Assembly (NCBI GenBank): GCA_903933995.1
Contig: CAIZMD010000270.1
Span: 1-9,690, forward strand
DNA: 9,690 nt
Reading direction: 5' to 3'
From: an uncultured Bacteroidota bacterium
GTDB lineage: Bacteria; Bacteroidota; Bacteroidia; Chitinophagales; Chitinophagaceae
Both the position numbers and the translations under genes were made by a program. The notes under the pieces are model-generated. The model was not told the origin of the DNA. It was given only the letters and a program-made list of their open reading frames with translations, and ran no database searches. Below, in pieces: positions 1-6,228 of this stretch; position 1 is the stretch's first letter; the number at the start of each line of letters is the position of its first letter.

Positions 1-1266
1 ATTGTCCAAAATTTCCCTGATTTTAGATGAATCTACAGGAGAATCTTGATTGTCAATATTGATGACCATCAACAATCCTTTTTGTTGTTTTTGTTGCACT
101 AGCCCATTGGCTAATTGTAGTTGATGACTTTCTTGTAGGCGGCCATTGAAAATATTCCAAATCTCTTTGGCGCAAAGACAGCCTAGTGTAGGAGAAATAG
201 GATAGAAGGGGAATCCTTTAAAATATGCTGGGTCAATAGTAGTGCCATGCGCCAGAATCTCTGATCTACCTGCCTTACCAGCATAAAAGGATTCCTGCAT
301 GGGCTCATATTTTTCCCAGTCTTTGGGTAGTAATCCTAGATAATTGGTTAGTGCATCTTTACTACTATCGTATCCCATATGCCAATAAGCACTATCGGCT
401 TCAAATGGCATGAGTAATTGTAAATTGGGTGTGGGGCCAATAAATAGATTTTTAGATACCTCCGTACCTGTAATGCTATAAACACCTTGTGGTGTATTGC
501 CATTGGTAATAAAATAGGGGAGATTGGAACCCGCTCTGGCCAATTGGTCAATGAGTAAAATTTGTCCCATACTGTCTCTTAAAAAACGACCATTGCTTTG
601 CTGTAAAGCAGCTAGCCCGGGATAATCCCGATTCCATTTTTGAAAGCTATAAATGGTTACTAATTGGTGTAATTGCTGATGAAGGAAGAGTTGGTTTAAA
701 TCAGGTAAAGCAAGCTGTGTAAAGGATTGGTGAACTGTTAGGTACTTATATAATTCAGAAAGAATAGGGTTTTGCTGGTAACCAGGGAAAATCTGAATCA
801 GTTGTTTAATGTATTTGTCTATAGCTATGGTATCTGCATTTGCACGAAACAAATACAGTGTTTGCATGGCAAAAAGTTTAGGCGCATATTCAGTTGCACT
901 TAGCGTAGCAATTTGACTTTGAAACTGGGTTGGATAAGTGGCATAAACAGCTTCAAGTACCGCCCTTTTTGTTTCAAACCCCAAATCCTTATAGGATAAT
1001 AAGAGTTTCTTAAATCCAGATTCAATCAATGGGCTTTTTACTAAGAATTGTGAAATGGCCCAACAAGCTTCTTCGTATTGGGTTTCAGTACTACCATCTA
1101 CCGGTAATTGAAAACAACGGTTGATGATTTGTTCATCCAAGTTTTTCTTAAAGCTTTCCCTTCTTTCATTTTTGACAAAATCTGTTGTGATTGATGAAAT
1201 TGGCCATTGTGCAAAAGCGTTTTGCAGCAAGGTCATCATTAACAGGGTTGCTAAGATTTGTTTCAT
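1..1266 (-). CDS. Secreted protein with L,D-transpeptidase (YkuD-like) motifs, partial
   Basis: The frame is open from the ATG at 1266 to the left edge, giving 422 residues without a stop; the C-terminus lies outside the window. Residues 1-19 form a signal peptide (charged start, hydrophobic core, AFA then Q20), so the protein is exported to the periplasm or beyond. Residues 20 to about 240 look helical and match no domain I recognise. From about residue 250 the order of motifs resembles the YkuD fold: TPQGVYSI at 258-265 (compare TPxGxFxI), HGT at 340-342, and a GC pair at 362-363 in the segment PTLGCLCAKE, where C363 would be the catalytic cysteine. The Arg that usually follows two residues after the cysteine is C365 here, so it is a diverged member. 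If active it would cross-link or edit peptidoglycan or attach proteins to it. It faces away from the dehydrogenase at 1361, and a GH19 enzyme lies nearby. The coding call is firm; the family call is inferred from motifs alone. Confidence 0.8.
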   Translation of the reverse strand, partial: MKQILATLLMMTLLQNAFAQWPISSITTDFVKNERRESFKKNLDEQIINRCFQLPVDGSTETQYEEACWAISQFLVKSPLIESGFKKLLLSYKDLGFETKRAVLEAVYATYPTQFQSQIATLSATEYAPKLFAMQTLYLFRANADTIAIDKYIKQLIQIFPGYQQNPILSELYKYLTVHQSFTQLALPDLNQLFLHQQLHQLVTIYSFQKWNRDYPGLAALQQSNGRFLRDSMGQILLIDQLARAGSNLPYFITNGNTPQGVYSITGTEVSKNLFIGPTPNLQLLMPFEADSAYWHMGYDSSKDALTNYLGLLPKDWEKYEPMQESFYAGKAGRSEILAHGTTIDPAYFKGFPFYPISPTLGCLCAKEIWNIFNGRLQESHQLQLANGLVQQKQQKGLLMVINIDNQDSPVDSSKIREILDN

Positions 1267-1321
1267 TTGTTAAAGATAAGTGCTCAAGGCAAATTACTGT
1301 GGGGAGCAAGAGCTAAATGGC

Positions 1322-1329
1322 TAATTTTG
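1322..1329 (+). promoter_or_regulatory. Candidate -7 promoter element for the LDH2-family gene
   Basis: TAATTTTG fits the Bacteroidota -7 consensus TAnnTTTG and lies 31 nt before the ATG at 1361. I see no convincing TTG-type -33 element about 19 nt upstream, so the call rests on one box. The surrounding 94-bp divergent region also holds three GCTAA copies (starting at 1312, 1320 and 1340) and a GGAGCA/TGCTCC inverted repeat (1303-1308 and 1330-1335) that flanks the box. Confidence 0.4.
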
Positions 1330-1360
1330 TGCTCCAATTGCTAAGCATTAAAATAGAATT

Positions 1361-2434
1361 ATGGCGCTATATACTTATTCCCAATTATTAGATTTTGCAG
1401 AACAAGTGTTTTTGAAAATGGGATGCCCAAAACAAGATGCAAGCATTGCTTCAAAAGCATTGTTGTCTGCTGATCTTAGGGGGATTGATAGTCATGGTGT
1501 AGCCAGATTAAGTGGATATATAAGACTTTGGGAAGCTGGCAGAATCAATGCCAATCCTGCCATTAAAGTAACGTATGAAACACCCAGTACGGCCGTAGTA
1601 GATGGAGACGCTGGTCTAGGTTTGGTAGTGGCTCCATTTGCTATGAAAATTGCCATAGAGAAGGCTAAACTTGCTGGAACAGGTTGGGTGGTGGTTAATA
1701 ATTCAAATCATTTTGGCATAGCAGGATATCATGCTATGATGGCTTTGGATCAAGATATGATTGGTATGGCCATGACCAATGCTTCTGCCTTAGTAGCACC
1801 TACCTTTTCAATAGAACGAATGCTTGGTACTAATCCCATTGCAGTAGCGATACCCGCAGGAGTGCAGCCCCCTTTTGTAGCTGATTTTGCAACTACTACC
1901 GCTGCTAATGGTAAATTAGAAATCCTACAACGCAAAAATGCGGATACTCCCTTGGGATGGGTACAGGATCAGGAGGGGAATGAAAGTACTGATGCTAATA
2001 TTTTGAAAAAAGCCGGGGCATTGTTGCCCTTGGGTTCCGATAGAGAGCATGGCAGTCATAAAGGATATGCATTGGGTAGTATTGTTGATATATTTTCTGG
2101 CGTTTTGAGTGGGGCTTCTTTTGGTCCTTGGGCTCCTCCATTTCCTGCCTATGTTCCCATGCCGGAAAATCAGCCAGGAAAGGGCTTGGGGCATTTTTTT
2201 GGGGCCATGCGCATAGATGCATTTAGACCTGCTCAAAATTTCAAAGACCAAATGGATCTTTGGATTGAAAGATTTAGAAATGCCATTCCTGCGCCAGGTC
2301 ATCAGAAGGTTTTGATTCCGGGCGATCCAGAAAGAGAGATGGAAGCCATTAGGTCTTCAGAAGGTTGGGAATTGGTGGAAGCAGTTGAAACAGATTTACA
2401 AGCAGTAGCCCAAAAATTTGCAATAGCCTTATAA
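1361..2434 (+). CDS. LDH2/MDH2-family NAD(P)-dependent oxidoreductase (malate/L-lactate dehydrogenase type)
   Basis: This 357-residue cytoplasmic enzyme is a full-length member of the family that includes ureidoglycolate, sulfolactate, L-malate/L-lactate and imine-reducing dehydrogenases. These enzymes move hydride between NAD(P) and a 2-hydroxy/2-oxo acid (or imine) and are unrelated to the Rossmann-type LDH/MDH. Visible family hallmarks are SHG at 44-46 followed by R49 (substrate-binding His and Arg), VDGDAGLG at 80-87, the NHFG motif at 116-119 with the second conserved His (H117), MLGTNPIA at 154-161, DFATT at 175-179, and HGSHKGYAL at 230-238. The substrate cannot be read from the sequence, and the neighbours give no pathway clue. 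The ATG at 1361 fits the usual family N-terminus and has no Shine-Dalgarno sequence, as is normal in this phylum. The GH19 gene follows after 33 nt without a terminator, so the two may be co-transcribed. Confidence 0.93.
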   Translation: MALYTYSQLLDFAEQVFLKMGCPKQDASIASKALLSADLRGIDSHGVARLSGYIRLWEAGRINANPAIKVTYETPSTAVVDGDAGLGLVVAPFAMKIAIEKAKLAGTGWVVVNNSNHFGIAGYHAMMALDQDMIGMAMTNASALVAPTFSIERMLGTNPIAVAIPAGVQPPFVADFATTTAANGKLEILQRKNADTPLGWVQDQEGNESTDANILKKAGALLPLGSDREHGSHKGYALGSIVDIFSGVLSGASFGPWAPPFPAYVPMPENQPGKGLGHFFGAMRIDAFRPAQNFKDQMDLWIERFRNAIPAPGHQKVLIPGDPEREMEAIRSSEGWELVEAVETDLQAVAQKFAIAL

Positions 2435-2467
2435 TTATTTTCATGGTTGATAAACCTCAAGATTCCT

Positions 2468-3376
2468 ATGTCAAAAAGGTATTTTTTTCCTGTATTCGTT
2501 TTTCTGATGCTTATTCTAAATGCTTGTGCTAGTAGTACAGTTGATGAAGCAGAAGACGTGATTGTTGCAGATACCAGCAATCAGGTGAGTAATGTTTCAA
2601 AATTTTTGGACGCTAAAAAATGGAATGAACTGTTTCCCAATCGTTATCATTTATCAACATTGGAAGACACTGTTTTCAAAGGTGTAGCTAGGCAAGATTT
2701 TTATAGTTATGATGCATTTTTAAAAGCGGCAAAACTGTTTCCATTATTTCTGGGCGATGGGAATGATAGTATTCAAAAAAGAGAATTGGCTGCTTTTCTA
2801 GCCAATATGAGTCATGAAACCAGTGGTGGTTGGGACGATGCTCCTGGGGGAATGTATCAATGGGGGCTGTATTATATTCAAGAAAAAGGATTTCCAAAAT
2901 CAATTGTTGCTGAATACAGCGATACTTCAAAGAAAAAATGGCCACCGGTTGCAGGGAAATCTTATCATGGAAGGGGACCCATGCAATTGAGTTGGAATTA
3001 CAATTATGGCCAGTTTAGTGAAGCTTATTTTGGGAATAAACAAGTGCTATTAGACAATCCAGATTTATTGTTACAAGACCCGGTACTTTGCTTTGCATCA
3101 GCTATTTGGTTTTGGGTAAGAGACCAGTATCCCAAACCTTCTTGCCATGATATCATGGCGGAACAATGGGAGCCTACAGCTCAAGACTTTGCAGCCAATA
3201 GAAAAATAGGTTTTGGAGCAGTTGTAAATGTGATCAATGGGGGATTAGAGTGTGGCCCCAATCATTCGGAGAAAACCAAATACCGTTATGGATTCTACCA
3301 ATATTTCTGCAACTATTTGCAAATAGACCAGGGCCCCAATGCAGAATGTAGTAATCAGAAGCCCTTTGGGCAATAA
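2468..3376 (+). CDS. GH19 chitinase-like lipoprotein
   Basis: A 302-residue glycoside hydrolase of family 19, predicted to cleave beta-1,4 links between N-acetylglucosamine units in chitin or possibly peptidoglycan. The start is the ATG at 2468: it gives a clean lipoprotein signal (K3-R4, hydrophobic 5-17, lipobox LNAC with C20). An in-frame TTG at 2447 would only add seven residues before it. Acidic residues soon after C20 (DEAED) may favour export to the cell surface, as in Bacteroidota lipoproteins, but that is inference. The catalytic core starts near residue 45. HETSGGW holds E117 and the segment IQEKG holds E139; their 22-residue gap equals that of the two catalytic glutamates of plant GH19 enzymes (E67/E89 in barley). 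YHGRGPMQLSWNYNYG (166-181) and NGG (257-259) are further family signatures. Several cysteines in the C-terminal half could form disulfides. No separate carbohydrate-binding domain is visible. The family is sure; the natural substrate is not. Confidence 0.92.
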   Translation: MSKRYFFPVFVFLMLILNACASSTVDEAEDVIVADTSNQVSNVSKFLDAKKWNELFPNRYHLSTLEDTVFKGVARQDFYSYDAFLKAAKLFPLFLGDGNDSIQKRELAAFLANMSHETSGGWDDAPGGMYQWGLYYIQEKGFPKSIVAEYSDTSKKKWPPVAGKSYHGRGPMQLSWNYNYGQFSEAYFGNKQVLLDNPDLLLQDPVLCFASAIWFWVRDQYPKPSCHDIMAEQWEPTAQDFAANRKIGFGAVVNVINGGLECGPNHSEKTKYRYGFYQYFCNYLQIDQGPNAECSNQKPFGQ

Positions 3377-3432
3377 ATATATTTAATGGCTGAAACCCTT
3401 ATCAGACTAACATTTGTTATTAAAATTTGTAG

Positions 3433-3462
3433 TTAGTTTTTTGAGTAGAGCATGTACATTTG
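3433..3462 (+). promoter_or_regulatory. Promoter of the aspartokinase gene
   Basis: TACATTTG (3455-3462) is an exact match to the Bacteroidota -7 box TAnnTTTG and is followed by CAC. Upstream is TTAGTTTTTTGAG (3433-3445), nearly the same as the sequence in front of the ccmC -7 box at 6173. The spacing from TTAG to the -7 box is 18 nt, close to the usual -33/-7 spacing. Transcription would begin near 3467-3470, leaving a leader of under 20 nt before the ATG at 3485. Confidence 0.65.
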
Positions 3463-3484
3463 CACCCTAAAAAGCATCGGGAAT

Positions 3485-4804
3485 ATGAAAATTATGAAGT
3501 TTGGTGGAACCAGTGTGGGAAAGCCGGAAAGAATGCACCAAGTATCTCAACTGATTACCAAGGACCAGGAATCCAAAATTGTTGTGTTGAGTGCTTTGAG
3601 TGGCACAACCAATGCGTTGGTAGACATCAGCAATAGTCTAGCCAGTTTTGATCGTGTTGCTGCCAAACAAAAGATTGACACCCTAGAAGCTCATTATAGA
3701 AATTTTGTGTTGGATTTGGTGCATCAGGATCAGAATAGAGCAAAAGCCAATGCCATTGTTTCAGAGCATTTTGAATTTCTAAATATCATTTTAAGGATCT
3801 CATTTAGCGAGGCTTTAAACAAAGATATTTTAGCACAGGGAGAGTTGATGAGTACCAAACTCTTCTGTGTGTATTTAGAAGAACAAGGCATTGATCACCT
3901 GCTTTTACCCGCATTGGAATTCATGACCATTGATGCCAATGAAGAACCCAATTTGCCTGTAATTAGAACAAAATTAACGGCGCAATTGGCGGAACATACA
4001 GATAAGAAAATCTTTATTACCCAAGGTTATATTTGCCGCAATGCAAGAGGAGAAGTAGATAACCTGAAAAGGGGAGGAAGTGATTATACCGCATCTTTGG
4101 TGGCAGCAGCCATTAATGCAACCGTATGCGAAATCTGGACCGATATTGATGGCATGCACAACAATGATCCAAGGATTGTCAACAAGACCGTTGCTATTGA
4201 ACAATTGAGCTTTGACGAAGCTGCGGAGCTAGCTTATTTTGGGGCTAAAATTTTGCACCCTACTTGTATTTGGCCAGCACAGCAAGAAAATGTTCCTGTA
4301 AAATTGTTAAACACCATGCAACCTGAAGCGGCAGGAACCGTGATTACCAAAGAAGCGGGTAGTGTAGGAGTTAAAGCAGTTGCTGCAAAAGATGGCATTA
4401 TTGCTATCAAGATCAAAAGTAGCCGAATGTTATTGGCTTATGGATTCCTACGTAAAGTGTTTGAAGTATTTGAAAAATACAAAACTTCTATTGACATGAT
4501 TACTACTTCTGAAGTAGCTGTTTCGGTGACCATTGATTCAGACATCGCGTTAGCAGAAATTATTAAAGAATTAGAACCCTTTGGTCATGTGGAAGTTGAA
4601 AAACAACAGTCCATTGTTTCCATTGTAGGTAACGAGATTGCTAAAACAGACGATGTTTTGATGAAGTTATTTGATGCGATCCGTGAAATACCTGTTACCA
4701 TGGTTAGCTATGGTGGGAGCCCTCATAATATTTCACTACTAGTTCCAAATGAATATAGAACCAAGACGCTACAATTATTGAATAGCGGACTTTTTGGTTT
4801 ATAA
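3485..4804 (+). CDS. lysC: Aspartate kinase (aspartokinase), monofunctional
   Basis: The 439-residue enzyme phosphorylates L-aspartate with ATP, the first step towards lysine/diaminopimelate, threonine, methionine and isoleucine. The amino-acid kinase domain (1 to about 290) shows KFGGTSVG at 5-12, GELMS at 119-123, RGGSDYTA at 196-203, WTDIDG at 218-223 and ELAYFGAKILHP at 248-259. Two ACT domains follow (about 307-370 and 378-439). The first contains SIDMITTSEVAVSVTID, very like the lysine-sensing part of AK-III enzymes, so feedback inhibition is likely. There is no homoserine dehydrogenase domain, so this is not a ThrA fusion. I chose the ATG at 3485, not the in-frame ATG at 3452, because the earlier codon overlaps the promoter and its extra residues lie outside the family's N-terminus. 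An ATG at 3494 is also possible. The symbol lysC is used for the family; the isozyme type was not proven. Confidence 0.95.
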   Translation: MKIMKFGGTSVGKPERMHQVSQLITKDQESKIVVLSALSGTTNALVDISNSLASFDRVAAKQKIDTLEAHYRNFVLDLVHQDQNRAKANAIVSEHFEFLNIILRISFSEALNKDILAQGELMSTKLFCVYLEEQGIDHLLLPALEFMTIDANEEPNLPVIRTKLTAQLAEHTDKKIFITQGYICRNARGEVDNLKRGGSDYTASLVAAAINATVCEIWTDIDGMHNNDPRIVNKTVAIEQLSFDEAAELAYFGAKILHPTCIWPAQQENVPVKLLNTMQPEAAGTVITKEAGSVGVKAVAAKDGIIAIKIKSSRMLLAYGFLRKVFEVFEKYKTSIDMITTSEVAVSVTIDSDIALAEIIKELEPFGHVEVEKQQSIVSIVGNEIAKTDDVLMKLFDAIREIPVTMVSYGGSPHNISLLVPNEYRTKTLQLLNSGLFGL

Positions 4805-4822
4805 ATTAAGGAATAAAACTTT

Positions 4823-4853
4823 AAAAGCGGTTCTGAAAAGAGCCGCTTTTTTT
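4823..4853 (+). terminator. Rho-independent terminator of the aspartokinase gene
   Basis: A 12-bp stem (4823-4834 with 4839-4850, one G-T pair) closes a GAAA tetraloop and ends in a T run reaching 4853. It begins 19 nt after the aspartokinase stop codon. The A run at its left side would also make it work on the opposite strand. Confidence 0.9.
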
Positions 4854-4865
4854 GCATCATACCAT

Positions 4866-4898
4866 AAAAAAAGCGACCCAGATGATGAGTCGCTTTTT
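4866..4898 (-). terminator. Rho-independent terminator of queA
   Basis: AAAAAGCGAC (4868-4877) pairs with GTCGCTTTTT (4889-4898) around an 11-nt loop, just past the queA stop at 4918. Read on the minus strand it ends in a run of seven T (complement of 4866-4872). Together with the hairpin at 4823-4853 it gives the two convergent genes back-to-back terminators. Both stems share an AAAAGCG/CGCTTTT base. Confidence 0.85.
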
Positions 4899-4917
4899 AA
4901 TATTGCAATGCCAATGA

Positions 4918-5967
4918 TTAGATAATCAATAACGCGTCTCCATAACTGAAGAAACGGTATTTATCTTTTATGGCTTTTTTGTAAGCTTCAATAGCTAAGT
5001 CATATCCAGCAAAAGCGCAGGTCATGATCAATAAGCTAGTTTTTGGTAGGTGGAAGTTGGTTACCAAACTATCCGCCACATTAAAGTGGTATGGTGGGTG
5101 GATAAAGTGGTTGGTCCAGCCTTCACTTGGTTTGAGCAATTTCTGAGCAGTAAAACTACTTTCCATTGCACGCATGGTGGTAGTTCCAATGGAACAGATA
5201 CGTTTGCCAGATTCTTTTGCTTTATTTACAATTTTGCAAGCTTCCTCTGTAATTTGATAGTATTCAGCATCCATTTTGTGTTTGCTCAAATCTTCTACTT
5301 CAATAGGGCGGAATGTACCTAAACCAGTATGTAAGGTTACTTCTGCAAAACGAATTCCTAAGATTTCACAACGCTTGATCAATTCTTTGCTAAAGTGCAA
5401 ACCTGCAGTTGGAGCAGCTACAGCACCTTCATGCTTTGCATAAACAGTCTGATATCTTTCTTTGTCTTCCTCATCAGGCTTGCGTTTGATGTATTTAGGC
5501 AAAGGCGTTTCACCTAAGAATTCTAGCATCTTTTTAAAGCTCTCATCATCATCATCCCAGAGAAAACGAATGGTTCTACCACGGCTAGTGGTATTGTCAA
5601 TCACTTCTGCTACCAGTTCTTCGTTGTCTCCAAAATACAATTTGTTCCCTACACGAATCTTTCTTGCGGGATCAACTATTACATCCCATAAACGGTTGGG
5701 TTTATTTAGTTCACGCAAAAGAAATACTTCAATTTTTGCACCTGTTTTTTCTTTGCGGCCATACATTCTGGCAGGAAATACTTTGGTGTTATTTACTACA
5801 AACACATCTTTGTCATCATAGTACTCTAGGATGTCACGAAAATGTCTGTTCTCCATATGGCCGGTTTTACGGTCAACAACCATCAAACGGCTATCCTCCC
5901 TTTTCTTGGTAGGATTCTGAGCAATCAGGTTCAGAGGTAAGTCAAACTTAAATTGGGATAATTTCAT
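4918..5967 (-). CDS. queA: tRNA preQ1(34) S-adenosylmethionine ribosyltransferase-isomerase QueA
   Basis: QueA moves the ribosyl part of S-adenosylmethionine onto preQ1 at the wobble base of tRNAs with GUN anticodons, making epoxyqueuosine, the penultimate step of queuosine synthesis in the cytoplasm. The 349-residue length is normal for the family. Signatures: LIAQNPTKKREDSRLMV at 14-30, FVVNNTKVFPARMYG at 56-70, YQTVYA at 172-177, GAVAAPTAGLHF at 181-192, EVTLHTGLGTFRPI at 209-222, HKMDAEYY at 230-237, GTTTMRAMES at 261-270, DSLVTNFHLPK at 299-309 and YRFFSYGDALLI at 337-348. The ATG at 5967 gives the usual short start before LPLNLIAQ, with a weak AAGAGA purine run just upstream. It is transcribed alone, ends at its own terminator, and is preceded by an unusual leader with two hairpins (6006-6045). 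No other queuosine gene lies in the window. Confidence 0.97.
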   Translation of the reverse strand: MKLSQFKFDLPLNLIAQNPTKKREDSRLMVVDRKTGHMENRHFRDILEYYDDKDVFVVNNTKVFPARMYGRKEKTGAKIEVFLLRELNKPNRLWDVIVDPARKIRVGNKLYFGDNEELVAEVIDNTTSRGRTIRFLWDDDDESFKKMLEFLGETPLPKYIKRKPDEEDKERYQTVYAKHEGAVAAPTAGLHFSKELIKRCEILGIRFAEVTLHTGLGTFRPIEVEDLSKHKMDAEYYQITEEACKIVNKAKESGKRICSIGTTTMRAMESSFTAQKLLKPSEGWTNHFIHPPYHFNVADSLVTNFHLPKTSLLIMTCAFAGYDLAIEAYKKAIKDKYRFFSYGDALLII

Positions 5968-5974
5968 GTGTCTC

Positions 5975-5986
5975 TTAAAATTTTAA
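5975..5986. repeat. 12-bp AT palindrome next to the queA start
   Basis: TTAAAATTTTAA is a perfect palindrome that ends 8 nt before the queA start codon (on the queA strand). It could be an operator or simply an unstructured AT-rich ribosome-entry region; the sequence alone does not decide. Confidence 0.4.
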
Positions 5987-6005
5987 TAGCCACATTCAGG
6001 TTGCC

Positions 6006-6045
6006 GCCGCCTTACGGGGCAGCTCACTTCATGTTACGGCATGAA
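6006..6045 (-). promoter_or_regulatory. Structured queA leader: two hairpins with identical CCGTAA loops
   Basis: Read on the queA strand, the first hairpin is TTCATG, loop CCGTAA, CATGAA (6045-6028). After a GTGA spacer the second is GCTGCC, loop CCGTAA, GGCGGC (6023-6006). Both have 6-bp stems and the same six-base loop; the loops are exactly 22 nt apart. The one non-Watson-Crick pair in the second stem is G-U in the queA-strand RNA but an A-C mismatch on the plus strand, so the structure belongs to the queA transcript. The element lies between a fitting promoter (6059-6089) and the queA ATG, 39 nt before it, in a locally GC-rich patch. It could be a cis-regulatory RNA, for example sensing SAM or a queuosine precursor, or binding a protein. 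It does not fit the preQ1 or SAM riboswitch consensus patterns I know. Confidence 0.6.
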
Positions 6046-6058
6046 TTTTGGAAGTTGG

Positions 6059-6089
6059 CAAAGTTAAGGAACCTTGGCTAGAATGCCAA
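6059..6089 (-). promoter_or_regulatory. queA promoter
   Basis: On the minus strand TAACTTTG (6066-6059) matches the Bacteroidota -7 box TAnnTTTG, with TTGG (6089-6086) 19 nt upstream as a -33 element. Transcription would start near 6050-6055, leaving a leader of about 85-90 nt that carries both CCGTAA-loop hairpins. Confidence 0.6.
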
Positions 6090-6097
6090 TTAAAGAC

Positions 6098-6117
6098 CAG
6101 TTTTGAACCTAAAACTG
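6098..6117. promoter_or_regulatory. Palindrome between the queA and ccmC promoters, candidate operator
   Basis: CAGTTTT (6098-6104) and AAAACTG (6111-6117) form a perfect 7-bp inverted repeat with a 6-nt spacer. It sits just outside the queA -33 element and about 30 nt upstream of the ccmC promoter, a typical place for a regulator of one or both divergent genes. No regulator can be named. There is no T run on either side, so a terminator is unlikely. Confidence 0.35.
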
Positions 6118-6147
6118 TTAAGATAATGGGTAAATTTTACACGTAGA

Positions 6148-6180
6148 TTAGTTTTATTGAGGGCCTTTCACCTAAATTTG
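6148..6180 (+). promoter_or_regulatory. ccmC promoter
   Basis: TAAATTTG (6173-6180) fits the -7 consensus TAnnTTTG and is followed by CAC, as in the aspartokinase promoter. TTAGTTTTATTGAG (6148-6161) upstream resembles the corresponding sequence there. Transcription would start near 6186, about 40 nt before the ccmC ATG. Confidence 0.6.
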
Positions 6181-6228
6181 CACTTACGATTGTTAGTTTG
6201 AAAGAAGCATTTGAAAATCTGATATAGT

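Noticed and set aside
348..551. 67-codon minus-strand open frame
   Set aside because: It overlaps, in another frame on the same strand, the 422-residue open frame with signal peptide and transpeptidase motifs.
1925..2302. 125-codon open frame antisense to the LDH2-family gene
   Set aside because: It lies wholly inside a well-conserved gene on the other strand, resembles no family, and is explained by the coding bias of that gene.
2447..2467. In-frame TTG start for the GH19 gene
   Set aside because: The ATG at 2468 gives a proper lipoprotein signal peptide with normal spacing to the lipobox; the TTG only adds seven unneeded residues.
3452..3484. Upstream in-frame ATG for the aspartokinase, adding 11 residues
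   Set aside because: It overlaps the -7 box TACATTTG and lies before the expected transcription start; family members begin right at MKxMKFGGTS.
5462..5821. 119-codon open frame antisense to queA
   Set aside because: Its low-complexity Ser-rich start and lack of motifs are what the reverse of a conserved gene gives; queA is certain.
5968..6060. Known preQ1 or SAM riboswitch upstream of queA
   Set aside because: The leader lacks the preQ1-I pseudoknot tail and the SAM-I/SAM-II core motifs; the twin hairpin pattern is different, so no known class is claimed.
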